Of a DNA stretch of 64,000 nt, positions 44,129 to 53,400 are shown piece after piece. Below the pieces are notes generated by a model that was given only the letters and a program-made list of their open reading frames with translations, was not told the origin of the DNA and did not search any database. A program made the translations under genes and the position numbers. Origin of the DNA: Dyadobacter sp. CY323 (GTDB lineage Bacteria > Bacteroidota > Bacteroidia > Cytophagales > Spirosomataceae). The stretch is from the NCBI RefSeq assembly GCF_021390245.1, contig NZ_JAJUXH010000027.1:1-64000 (forward strand), read 5' to 3'. Position 1 is the first letter of the stretch. Every line of letters starts with the position of its first letter.

Positions 44129-45238
44129 TCAGACGATCGCTTCGTCGAAGTGCGGCGTCCCAAACCGTTTCAGGCTGCTAATGTGCGATTTCAAGGCAAT
44201 CAGAAATGTTTTGTTTTCCAGGTAGGTCAGTCCGAATTCCTGCGCGGTCTGCCTCACAATCGGGGCCAGTCGCGGATAATGCACATGACACACTTTGGGA
44301 AACAAGTGATGTTCAATCTGGAAGTTGAGCCCGCCGATATACCAGCTGAGCCATTTGTTGCGCGGGGAAAAATTGACAGTCGTCTCTAACTGATGTATCG
44401 CCCAGTCTTTTTGTATAACGCCCGCACTGTCGGGTAATGGATGCTGCGTACCTTCTACGGAATGGGCAAGCTGAAAAATAACCGTTAAAACAAGTCCTGC
44501 CGCAAAGTGCATTAACAGAAAACCGGCAAGGATCTCCACAAAAGGGATTTGAAAAATCAGGATAGGGATCGCGAAGAAAATGGCGAAATAAATCAGCTTC
44601 ATCAAAACCAAACCGGTGAACATATACCTGTTCTCAACGCTGCTCTGACGGTTTACGCCTGATTTGATGAAATGATAATACTGGATAAAATCCTTCAAAA
44701 GCACCCAGTAAAGTGTCACGATTCCGTAGAAAAAGAAGGCATATATCCATTGAAACCGGTGCACACGCCCCACTTTTTCGTGTGGGGAAAGCTTAACCAC
44801 TCCCCGATCCTTAATGTCTTCATCCACGTTGGCGACATTGGTATATGTATGATGAAGGATGTTGTGCTGCAATTTCCAGTTCATCACCCCTGCCCCGGCC
44901 AGATTGATGGTGTAACCCAGCCATTTATTAACTGTGGGATTCTGTGAAAACGCGCCGTGGTTGGCATCGTGCATGACGCTCATGCCAATTCCCGACACAC
45001 CTGCTCCCATGATCAGCCAGAGAATCAGGCTCACTGCGATTGGCGGTGTAAAAGCAACGAGAATCACGTAAGGCACAATGTACATGGAGATCAAAACAAT
45101 GGTTTTAATGACCATTGTTTTATTGGCATAACGCGACTCGTGGTTTTCTGAAAAATACTGGTCAACCCTCCTTTTTAATGTAGAGAAGAAAAGGCTTTTT
45201 TCCGGCGGGGCGAATTTGATTTTTGCTTGATCCGTCAT
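44129..45238 (-). CDS. Fatty acid desaturase (front-end type, membrane-bound)
   Basis: A 369-residue di-iron membrane desaturase acting on acyl lipids or acyl-CoA in the inner membrane. All three His boxes are present: HDANHG (about 90), HNILHH (about 126) and the front-end-type QIEHHLFP (about 308). There are four membrane helices in two pairs, as usual for the family. No cytochrome b5 domain is fused, so an external electron donor is needed. The QxxHH third box is typical of delta-5/delta-6-like enzymes, but double-bond position cannot be told from sequence. The gene stands alone; its end shares a bidirectional terminator with the EEP gene. Confidence 0.92.
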   Translation of the reverse strand: MTDQAKIKFAPPEKSLFFSTLKRRVDQYFSENHESRYANKTMVIKTIVLISMYIVPYVILVAFTPPIAVSLILWLIMGAGVSGIGMSVMHDANHGAFSQNPTVNKWLGYTINLAGAGVMNWKLQHNILHHTYTNVANVDEDIKDRGVVKLSPHEKVGRVHRFQWIYAFFFYGIVTLYWVLLKDFIQYYHFIKSGVNRQSSVENRYMFTGLVLMKLIYFAIFFAIPILIFQIPFVEILAGFLLMHFAAGLVLTVIFQLAHSVEGTQHPLPDSAGVIQKDWAIHQLETTVNFSPRNKWLSWYIGGLNFQIEHHLFPKVCHVHYPRLAPIVRQTAQEFGLTYLENKTFLIALKSHISSLKRFGTPHFDEAIV

Positions 45239-45343
45239 AACATTTGGGTTTTAACTCATTCCAAAATCCAGAGTTGAATCCTCGTTCCGGCAGAAGCCAT
45301 TGAGACTATAAAACACTGAAATCCATTAATGTCTGATCAATCC

Positions 45344-45967
45344 TTATGGACGCGTGGGTGTCCTCTGGTTGTGTTTCATCTCCTGATTTTGATAATTGCC
45401 CGTTTTGCCCGTATGGTTTTTCATATTTTTGGGCGCCGATCCGCTTCCTTTTTTTACGGTGGTGTCCGTTTCGGTGAGATTTTTTCTGCGTGCCTCCAAT
45501 GCCTCTTTGGAATGGGTCATGGACTTCGCATCTTCGTTTTCCGAGTAGCGTCCTACATCGTTGGCATTCTCATGCGAAGCCCCGCCAGGTCTTGTACTTC
45601 CTTCACCCTCCTCCGTTTTCTGGGCTTGCTGCCCATTGGAACCGGCGTTGTTGCCTTTCCCGGCCTGCGTGCCGCCTTGACTGCCCTGGCCTGATGGCCC
45701 GGCATCCTGGACCTGTGTGCCGGCCGTGTTGGACGGACTGTTTGGTCTCGGATTAGCGCTCGAAGTCGAACCCGACTGGGAGCCCGAAGTGGAGGAGCCC
45801 GAAGTGGAGCCGGACGTTGAACCCGAAGTGGAGCCGGACGTTGAACCCGACGTTGAGCCCGAAGTGTTAGAGCCGGACTTAGAGCCCGAAGTTTGTGTTT
45901 TCTGCGAATACGAGGTTGTCGCAACAGAGAACAATAATGCTGCGGCAAATATGAGTGACTTTTTCAT
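45344..45967 (-). CDS. Secreted Ser/Thr/Gly-rich low-complexity protein
   Basis: A 207-residue exported protein with a normal signal peptide (KKSLIFAAALLFSVATTSYSQ). After it comes a tandem SGST repeat (about residues 28-70; roughly ten copies of a 4-residue unit, 12 bases each), then a Gly/Asn/Gln-rich disordered part and a charged C-terminal tail (ESENEDAKSMTHSKEALEARRKNLTE in outline, ending HNQRTPTRP). No folded domain is recognised. The opposite strand has a long acidic frame (45717-46001), which is only the shadow of this repeat. It could be a surface or matrix linker; function unknown. Confidence 0.7.
   Translation of the reverse strand: MKKSLIFAAALLFSVATTSYSQKTQTSGSKSGSNTSGSTSGSTSGSTSGSTSGSTSGSSTSGSQSGSTSSANPRPNSPSNTAGTQVQDAGPSGQGSQGGTQAGKGNNAGSNGQQAQKTEEGEGSTRPGGASHENANDVGRYSENEDAKSMTHSKEALEARRKNLTETDTTVKKGSGSAPKNMKNHTGKTGNYQNQEMKHNQRTPTRP
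45779..45890. repeat. 12-base tandem repeat coding for SGST units
   Basis: Near-identical 12-base units built on GAAGTGGAGCCC / GACGTTGAACCC (+ strand view) repeat about nine times inside the 45344-45967 gene. Such in-frame repeats can change copy number by slippage without breaking the frame. Confidence 0.65.
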
Positions 45968-46017
45968 AAACTATCTTTTAGATCTGAATACATTTAACTA
46001 ATTGCTGCGCGCTTATC

Positions 46018-46025
46018 CAAAATTA
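46018..46025 (-). promoter_or_regulatory. -7 element TAATTTTG of the low-complexity gene
   Basis: On the - strand TAATTTTG matches TAnnTTTG exactly, about 50 bases before the ATG at 45967. A TTTG lies 24 bases upstream, slightly beyond the usual spacing. Confidence 0.4.
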
Positions 46026-46082
46026 TGCCAGCAACGGTTCTATCTATTTCAAATCCGACATCAGGCGAATGACGCCACCCTG

Positions 46083-48503
46083 TCAGGGCCAGTTCAGATG
46101 TTTGTGTAAAAATTTAAATACTCCCTCGTTCCGGGACGCGTGTCCTCCATTAAAGTATTCAATCTCCGTTTTATCGCCCAGGTTCAGCTGGTCGTAGAGG
46201 TATTTTACTTTGGCATATTCGTAGGCGACCCATTCATCTGGCTGGACGAGATCGTCGTGGCCACGTTCCACCATAAATGGCCTCGGGGCGATGAGGTAAG
46301 CCATTTCGGCGTAACTGAATGTACTTCCCATATTGAAATAGGGCATCTCCCATTCAATGGTATTCATGAAGCTGTTATGCCAATTCGTATCCGTCACTTT
46401 ACGGCTCCAGTCGCCAAAATCCCCCGAGCAGATTGACAAACAATATCCTTCCAAAATCGAGGGAATGCGCATCGCCATTTCGCCGCCGTAACTTTTTCCG
46501 TAGAATGCAATCCTGTTTTTATCTACATATGAAAGCGTGGGAAGCCAGTTGAGGATTTGCCTGTGCTGGGCAAGTACAAATGAAAACATTGTTTTTTGCA
46601 GCGTATTTGCTTTGCGGCTCAGCCACCGGTATCTGTCTTCACCATTGTAAATCCCATAGGGCACGAAAACCACGAATCCCTGCTCGGCGAGGCGCGCCCC
46701 GATGTCGTTATAGCTGGTATTACCTTCGATCACCGTGCTGGGAACGCCATTTCTACCATGTTGCAATACTACCACAGGCCGTTTTTCGGCCGGCTGAATG
46801 TCTTTCGGGATCAGCAAAACCCCTGCTGCCGACAACCCGTCGAATACGTTAAGCAATACCTCATAGCCTGTCCATTTCGAGTTGTCGTAGATCTTGCGGG
46901 TTTGGGGTGCCGGAGCTGTCAGTTTATCGTCAAATTCTCCGATGATCTCCTTTTGAAAAATGGTGCGGAACGGTTTTGTTTCTTCTACAAACGGCGCGAC
47001 AGGATAATAGGGATGGTAGCTTTTGGTACTCCATACTCTGGCCCCGATCTCAGGTATGACCTTGTAAAGGAAAAAGTTGTTGCGCTCATAATCCGAAACT
47101 CTCAGCAGCCACTGAACGTGATCGTCTATTTCCTTCGCCTGACGGAATTGCCGGTCGGCCGGCTTGAATGATTTTCGTTTGTCTTTGGGAGTTTCAGGGG
47201 ATATGGATTGCAGGTTGGCCAGTCCTATTTTTTCAGAAAAAGCCGCGAGCGCATCTTTCGACCCGAATGCAGTCGGCGTATTCCTGGCATCCACCACAAG
47301 CTGCCGGAACTGAAAACTGGATTTCGAAAGCTTATCAATTCGTTTGAATTCAGCAGATACACTTTCAAATTCCGGTGTTTTTAAATGGCCTTTATATGCC
47401 GAGTACTTAAATAAATTGGTCGTATCCGGTTTTTTCCCGTCCCATATTTCCGGGATACTGCTGTACTCGACAATAAATGGCCTCGGCGCGATCAGCGTGG
47501 ACAGTTCGGCATCTCCGAATTCATTGAGCAAACCCCATACATTGCGGTAAATGGGCTCATTCCATGCCTGCTCACGCGATTGAAAATACCCGCTCACCAG
47601 CGTCACATCAATGCGCGGATCGAGCGCCGATGCATAAAAAGCGATCAGACCGCCTTCAAGATAACCGGCCACGCCAATCTTCCCATCTGCTCCATAAGTC
47701 TGTTCGAACCAATCCACCGCTGCCGAAACTTTCTGTACCTCAAAGCCAATGAGGTGTTTTCCCATGTGATACGATTGTCGGTAAAGCCACTCGCGTTTTG
47801 TCTGCTCTTGCGTCTCGCCGGGAAATACGGCAGACCTGTCTATGAGGACCGGTACCAGCACGCGAATGCCATTTTCAGCGAGGTGGCGGGCAAACTGAGA
47901 ATGGGGGGCAATCCCGTCGGCAAGCCCGGCAAGCTGTTCCGGCGTCTGGTCTGCGTCGGGTATTGCGATGACACTCGCAATCGCTTTACTCTTAGGTTCC
48001 AGCAGCAAACCCTCGCCCGATATCCGATTTAAAACCGGCCAGCGCACCTGATAAATGCGGTATTTTGAAGTTTCAGCCACAAGGATGGAATCGCGGTCGT
48101 ATGCAAACCGTTCCATAGCGACCTGAGGTTTCGAATCCGGCAACCCGAGATTGTAATTGACATTTTGAATCCCTTTTTCATCGATACCCAATGCTTTTCT
48201 GAGCCGTTTGCGATTGGGTTCCACAGACGCCTCGTAAGCGTCGCGGGAGGTGAAATTACGGTTCCAGAATTGCGCACGTGTCCGCGCACTTTCGGCGATT
48301 TTCTTTTCCACAAAACGGTGCGCCTGGTTGAGCAGCGTATATGAAAGCTCTTTATCATACGCCAGTGGACTGGTACCCGGCATCACCGTATCCGGCTTTG
48401 CTTTGGCAGGAGGAACCTGTTGCGGCAATGCGGCCCACGCATGGACGGTTGTCAGAAAAATGATTGTGGTAATGATGGTACGTCTCTTCATACTGGTAGG
48501 CAT
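46083..48503 (-). CDS. Two-domain secreted esterase (acetyl xylan esterase / dienelactone hydrolase-like)
   Basis: An 806-residue exported protein with two alpha/beta-hydrolase domains. A signal peptide (TTIIFLTTVHAWA) is followed by domain 1 (about 130-370) and domain 2 (about 510-805). Domain 2 has a full triad: S671 in YGKSYGGE, acid D750/D751 in ERGHDDLV and H788 in FNGGHAS; it resembles acetyl xylan esterase-type enzymes that deacylate glycans. Domain 1 has kept the fold motifs (GVAGYLEGG, IAPRPFIVEYSSIPE), but the nucleophile is L282 (codon CTT) instead of Ser, so it is probably inactive. It lies 115 bases after susD4 behind a hairpin and is the only enzyme of locus 4. Confidence 0.85.
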   Translation of the reverse strand: MPTSMKRRTIITTIIFLTTVHAWAALPQQVPPAKAKPDTVMPGTSPLAYDKELSYTLLNQAHRFVEKKIAESARTRAQFWNRNFTSRDAYEASVEPNRKRLRKALGIDEKGIQNVNYNLGLPDSKPQVAMERFAYDRDSILVAETSKYRIYQVRWPVLNRISGEGLLLEPKSKAIASVIAIPDADQTPEQLAGLADGIAPHSQFARHLAENGIRVLVPVLIDRSAVFPGETQEQTKREWLYRQSYHMGKHLIGFEVQKVSAAVDWFEQTYGADGKIGVAGYLEGGLIAFYASALDPRIDVTLVSGYFQSREQAWNEPIYRNVWGLLNEFGDAELSTLIAPRPFIVEYSSIPEIWDGKKPDTTNLFKYSAYKGHLKTPEFESVSAEFKRIDKLSKSSFQFRQLVVDARNTPTAFGSKDALAAFSEKIGLANLQSISPETPKDKRKSFKPADRQFRQAKEIDDHVQWLLRVSDYERNNFFLYKVIPEIGARVWSTKSYHPYYPVAPFVEETKPFRTIFQKEIIGEFDDKLTAPAPQTRKIYDNSKWTGYEVLLNVFDGLSAAGVLLIPKDIQPAEKRPVVVLQHGRNGVPSTVIEGNTSYNDIGARLAEQGFVVFVPYGIYNGEDRYRWLSRKANTLQKTMFSFVLAQHRQILNWLPTLSYVDKNRIAFYGKSYGGEMAMRIPSILEGYCLSICSGDFGDWSRKVTDTNWHNSFMNTIEWEMPYFNMGSTFSYAEMAYLIAPRPFMVERGHDDLVQPDEWVAYEYAKVKYLYDQLNLGDKTEIEYFNGGHASRNEGVFKFLHKHLNWP

Positions 48504-48563
48504 TTCGCCTGCTTATTTTTCAACTAATAATATAAAAACCTCCGGTAACAAAGAAATCATCCT

Positions 48564-48602
48564 CTCCGGCCGGTTTCCATTTAAAAAGAAAACCAGCCGG
48601 AG
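48564..48602. other. Hairpin between susD4 and the esterase gene
   Basis: CTCCGGCCGGT (48564-48574) pairs with ACCAGCCGGAG (48592-48602) with one mismatch, and the flanks (ATCATC / GATGAT-like) extend it. No T-tract follows on the - strand, so it may be an RNA-processing or attenuation element that lowers esterase expression relative to susC4-susD4 rather than a full terminator. Confidence 0.45.
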
Positions 48603-48618
48603 AATGATAAATCAAGGG

Positions 48619-50409
48619 TTAGGGAATCGTTTCAAGAGCAGGCTCATTCAATTCTGCACCGTCATAACCGAAGTTCTGATTGATCCGGCCCAGCGTATTG
48701 GCTGTGATCACACTTTGCGGAATCGGCCACAACATATGCTGCGGCAACAAAGTCGCCGTATTGCCAAAGATTTGAAAAAGAGGTGCTTTGTAAAAATGAT
48801 TATACCGCATCACCCGGTCGTGGTACCAGTTTTTGCTGGTAATCCCCGAAAGGCTGTATCCGTCCCGTCCGAGCTTGGCCAGCGTGAAGGATACCCGGAC
48901 CATTTCAGAGTGCCGCGGTTCTTCCATATAAAGTTCGCGGGCGCGTTCATCGAAAATGTAGTCGAGTGTAACGTCACTTGCCGCGATGAGCGGCGCTTTC
49001 GCCCGTTCTCTCACTTTGTTAATGTCTTCCGCGGCTAGCCCGGTCTGGCCTTTCCAGTAATAAGCCTCAGCCCTGAGCAGGTACGTTTCAGCCAGGCGGA
49101 AAATGTACCAGTCGCCTTGCCCGCCATGAGGCTGTACCCAATAGGGCGTTTTTGGTGTCGGCGCGTAGGTTTTGTAGTAAGGCCAGCTAAACCAGGTTTC
49201 GACGGTGTCCGCCTGTGCCGGCAGGTATTTTTTGCTCAATGGCTCTCCCAGGTTTGGCGAACCGTCCCTTACCGTCGCGATCTCGGCAGTAGCGGCTCCC
49301 ATCTCGATCCAGTTGCTGTTCGATCTTCTCAAATCGGGCGTAGTATTCCATTTAAAATTCTTTTCAGCCCAAAGAGAATAAATAAAGTAGTTGTTTGTCC
49401 GGACTGCGGCATCGCCCGAGCCGAGTGAATCTCCCGAAACCGTATTCCAGTTGGTAGCGCGGTTTCCGGTTGCGTCCAGCACACGCCAGTAGGAAGGCCC
49501 GAAATGGCGCATCGAAAATGTTCCTCTTAAATCCCACCAGGTCGCAGGTGCCTGATCGGCCCTGTCTACCGTTGCGTAAATGGTTTCGCTGTTTTCCGCC
49601 AGGTTTTTATTCTGAACGCGGTGCAAGTCCCACATCAGGTTGTAGTACGCCCTGTTTTTATCTACCCCAAACCTTTGTTTCATTAATGTATACGGACCGT
49701 TGATCACCTCTGTGGCGGCTGAAATCGCACTGTCAAACTCACCGTTGGCCAGATAGATCTTCGTCAGCAGATGGTTCACCGCACCTTTGGTTACATTACC
49801 GAGCCTGGCTGGCGTGGCAGGCAGCCATTGGCGGGCAAATTCCAGGTCTTTCTGCAACTGGCCCAGGATCGCCCAGCGGGAAGTAGATTTATAATCCAGT
49901 TTTGCGTCAGTCAGTTCCTCCCCGATCCATGGAATGTCGCCATAGGAATTCACCAGCCGATAATACCAGTATGCCCTGAACCAGTAAGCTTCCGACAAAA
50001 TCCGGTTTCTCACGGCCGGATCGGACCAGGTGATCGCGTCGATCCTGGAAATAATGGTATTTGCATTTTTGATATACACATAACTTCTGAGAAACAGATT
50101 TTGCAGTGCAGACCGGCTCCCCACCGTACTGGGGGTATTTTTGGTAAAATCGCACTGCTCGATCGAACAGGCCAGGTCGGTGTACATGAAATCCAGTGCC
50201 AGAAAATGCACAGCGCGGTCGCCGTGGTTGTCTGCATTCATTTCTTTCCGGCAATTCACAAGTCCCGATTCGAAACCTGCTTCGTCGACAAACACGTTTT
50301 CAGGCGCGTAGAAAGAAAGTGGCTCCGGTTTTAACCAATCCTGAGAGCATGAAGCGAGCAGCAATAGTGAAAAAACAATTATTGGCGAAAGTATATTTCT
50401 GTATTTCAT
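48619..50409 (-). CDS. SusD/RagB-like outer membrane lipoprotein (locus 4)
   Basis: A SusD protein of 596 residues from ATG 50409; the frame is open to 50454 but the shorter start puts the lipoprotein signal at the N-terminus (NILSPIIVFSLLLLASCSQDWL). SusD helices are evident (ILSEAYWFRAYWYYRLVNSYGDIPWIGE, GAVNHLLTKIYLANGEFDSAISAATEVI, and IFRLAETYLLRAEAYYWKGQTG). The C-terminus has INQNFGYDGAELNEPALETIP: the usual QNxGY is followed by 14 extra residues, unlike the other three SusD proteins. It follows susC4 after a 90-base gap that contains a REP-like element. Confidence 0.93.
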   Translation of the reverse strand: MKYRNILSPIIVFSLLLLASCSQDWLKPEPLSFYAPENVFVDEAGFESGLVNCRKEMNADNHGDRAVHFLALDFMYTDLACSIEQCDFTKNTPSTVGSRSALQNLFLRSYVYIKNANTIISRIDAITWSDPAVRNRILSEAYWFRAYWYYRLVNSYGDIPWIGEELTDAKLDYKSTSRWAILGQLQKDLEFARQWLPATPARLGNVTKGAVNHLLTKIYLANGEFDSAISAATEVINGPYTLMKQRFGVDKNRAYYNLMWDLHRVQNKNLAENSETIYATVDRADQAPATWWDLRGTFSMRHFGPSYWRVLDATGNRATNWNTVSGDSLGSGDAAVRTNNYFIYSLWAEKNFKWNTTPDLRRSNSNWIEMGAATAEIATVRDGSPNLGEPLSKKYLPAQADTVETWFSWPYYKTYAPTPKTPYWVQPHGGQGDWYIFRLAETYLLRAEAYYWKGQTGLAAEDINKVRERAKAPLIAASDVTLDYIFDERARELYMEEPRHSEMVRVSFTLAKLGRDGYSLSGITSKNWYHDRVMRYNHFYKAPLFQIFGNTATLLPQHMLWPIPQSVITANTLGRINQNFGYDGAELNEPALETIP

Positions 50410-50447
50410 ATGGTATGTAGTTTCAATGTCTATTTTCATTCCATTCC

Positions 50448-50493
50448 TTGTCACCCTGAGCCCGGCATTGTCACCCTGAGCGCAGTCGAAGGG
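50448..50493. repeat. REP-like element between susC4 and susD4
   Basis: The 13-mer TTGTCACCCTGAG occurs twice (50448-50460 and 50468-50480), and the second copy continues CGCAGTCGAAGGG. The phrase TGTCACCCTGAGCGCAGTCG is a widespread dispersed intergenic repeat in many bacteria. Here it lies inside an operon, between susC4 and susD4. Confidence 0.65.
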
Positions 50494-50499
50494 TAACCT

Positions 50500-53400
50500 T
50501 TACAGGGACAGACTTAGCCCCACGGTGTAATTGCGAGGCATCGGGTTCATGCCGGATTCGGGATCCCAGCCAGGCCATTTCGAGAATGTCGCCAGGTTTC
50601 TCACAGACCCAAAAACCTGCGCATTGTTCATTTTCAGCCTTTTAAGAATCTCACGCGGAATATCGTAGGAAAGTGAAACATCCTGGACCCGCACAAAAGA
50701 CCGGGGCTTGTAAATCATAATCCCGCCACCGAAAGCTGCCAGATAAGGGTTAAGACGGGCATATTCGTTGTTGGGCCGGTCGGCGGTCCAGTATGGAACG
50801 GGGCCTACATTTCTGTTGAACCGGTCGTTTTGGTCCCAGCCACCATTCAATGCAGGGCTGTAAGCTCCCAAATGCCCCAGATCGGCGCGTACGAACACGG
50901 ACGCGGTGAAGTGTTTGAGAAAACTGAAATCATTCCTCAGGCCCAGGCGATACCTTGGCGTGTCATAGCCAATGAATTTTTTATCCTGTAAATCCACATA
51001 CTTTCCGTCGTTGTTGACATCCACCGCCCTGAAATCACCGGGTTGCATGTTATACTGCGCAGCTTCCTTGGACCCATCTGTTTGCCAGATTCCGACAACA
51101 TCATAGTCCCATATCACGTCCAGCGGCTGGCCGGGAAACCATTGGTTGGAGAAGTCCGGGACCTCGCCGTTTCTCTGCTCACCGAGCAACGTGTATTTCC
51201 CGACATCGCCGAAAAGCTTTTTAACCTTATTTCTATTGAAAGAAAATACAAGATTAGAGCTCCATGTGAGGTTGGGAGTTTTCAGGTTTACGGTATTTAA
51301 GTTCATCTCGAGACCTCTGTTACCCAGCTCGCCCAGGTTGGCGGTCAGACTGTTGAAGCCCGTCACCTGCGGCAATATGCGGTTCATCAGCAGGTCGGTA
51401 GTACGGATATCATACGCGTCGACTGTCAGATCGATCCTGTTTTTGAGCAACGAAATATCGATCCCCCCATTCAAGGATGTGGTTCTCTCCCACCGTAAGC
51501 CTGCATTGGAAAGCGTGGAGTTAAATACGCCTACGCGGGTGGTGGTACCGTCATACCATAAAGTGGAATTGACCGTCGCGAGTGCAGAATAAATTCCGAT
51601 GTTCCGGTTTCCATTCACCCCCCACGACAGCCTCATTTTAAGTCGGTCGATCAATGCGGATTTGAAGAAATCTTCATTTGAAATAATCCAGGCAGCGGCA
51701 ACGGCCGGGAAAGTTGCGCGGGGATATTTGTTACCAAATGCCGAAAAACCATCACGTCTTACCGAGGCGGTCAACAGGTATTTACCCATCAGCGAGTAGT
51801 TGATCCGTGCCATGAGCGCATCGCCGGTACTTTTGCTGTCATTGTTAATAATGGCAGGATTTGAACCGAACTGCAATCCGTGATAGCCCAGCTCCTGGTT
51901 TGGGTTGAAATTCTGGTTGCTTTGCACCGTCGACCAGAACTGGTTCTTTTCCGCATTTGCCAGCAGCGTCACGTCCACCGTATGAATGCCAAATTCCTTT
52001 TTCCAGGTCAGTACATTATCGATCATCCAGTTCATACTGGACGATTCGCGCCTTTCACCGGATGGTGTTTCATTGGGAAAGCCACCCAGTTTCTCGCTGA
52101 TCTGTTTGAAAGAATAGTATTTGGTACTAGCGTATTTTGGCTGAAAAGAGGTTTTGAATGTAATCCCAAAAGGCAAAAGCAACTCGGCATACATATTGGC
52201 AAACAAACTGTTTGTTTTGTTGAGCAGATCCGTGCGGTAATATTCCAGCAGGGGATTATCCGAGTGGCCATGAGGCAGTCTCTTCAGATTGCCTTTAGCA
52301 TCATACATCTGACCGTATGGGCTGTTCACATAAAAGCTCATGCTGGCCGGCACCGAGCTTTCGTCCCGGTCGGAGAACTGGCTGCTCACGCCTACCTTCA
52401 ACCAGTCAACTACTGTGAAATCGACATTCAGCCTCGAACTCACGGCGGAATACTGGTCTCCCACAAGAATACCTTCATTGTTGTTATAACCAACCGACCA
52501 GTAATAGCTCATTTTATCGGTCCCTCCGTTGATACTCAGGTCATAATCCTGCCGGAGGCCGTTTCTGAAAACCTCGTCATACATATCCATGGTTTTTCCG
52601 GCCAGGTAATTTTCCCGCTCCTCGGGAAACAACCGCATCCGCGACATCCATTCCTGTGTATTGTCTGCGAGCGGGTTTGTACTCAGCCCCCGCCATTTAT
52701 CGACGGTCACACCTGCCGGAAGTTTGCCGGGATTTGTAAAAAAGTTGACATCCAGATTGGGTGAAATTTGCCTTAAATGATCTTCCCGGAACTGCAGATA
52801 AGCCTCCGGCCCAAGACCGCGGCGCTGATTATTCGATTGAGAGATCCCTACTTTGGTCGAAAAATTGATCGTTGGTTTTCCGACCTTACCACGCACGGTC
52901 GTAATGAGGATAACCCCCGATGCCGCACTTGAACCATAAACGGCGGCAGAACTTGCGTCTTTCAGGATGTCAATGGTCTGAATATCACTTGGATTGATCT
53001 CCCGGAGGCTTCCCCGGAAAACGGCGCCATCCAATACAATGAGCGGATCCGTTCCCGCCGATAGCGATTTCGGACCGCGTACTTCCATGGACGCGCCTCC
53101 CGCTGCCGTCGTTGCCTGATTCGTGTTGAGACCGGCCACAGTCCCGGAAAGCATTTCGGTCACCTGCGTCATCGACTGCGTCCTGAAATCCTCTGCCTTC
53201 ACGCGAACAATGGAGCCTGTTAGATCACCTTTTCGCTGCACACCGTACCCCACTACCACCAGTTCATCCAGCGCTTTTTCGTCCGGTTTCAATGTCACTT
53301 CCACGTTGCTCCGTTTTCCAGGAGTAACTTCCTGCGTCGTGTAACCCACAAAGGAAAATACCAGAACTGCATTTTCATCGGCGAGTTCTATCTTGAAACC

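Noticed and set aside
45717-46001. Acidic + strand reading frame rich in EVEPDVEPE repeats
   Set aside because: It is the exact antisense of the SGST repeat gene, which has a proper signal peptide and a promoter-like element on the other strand. The acidic repeat is a by-product of the 12-base repeat.
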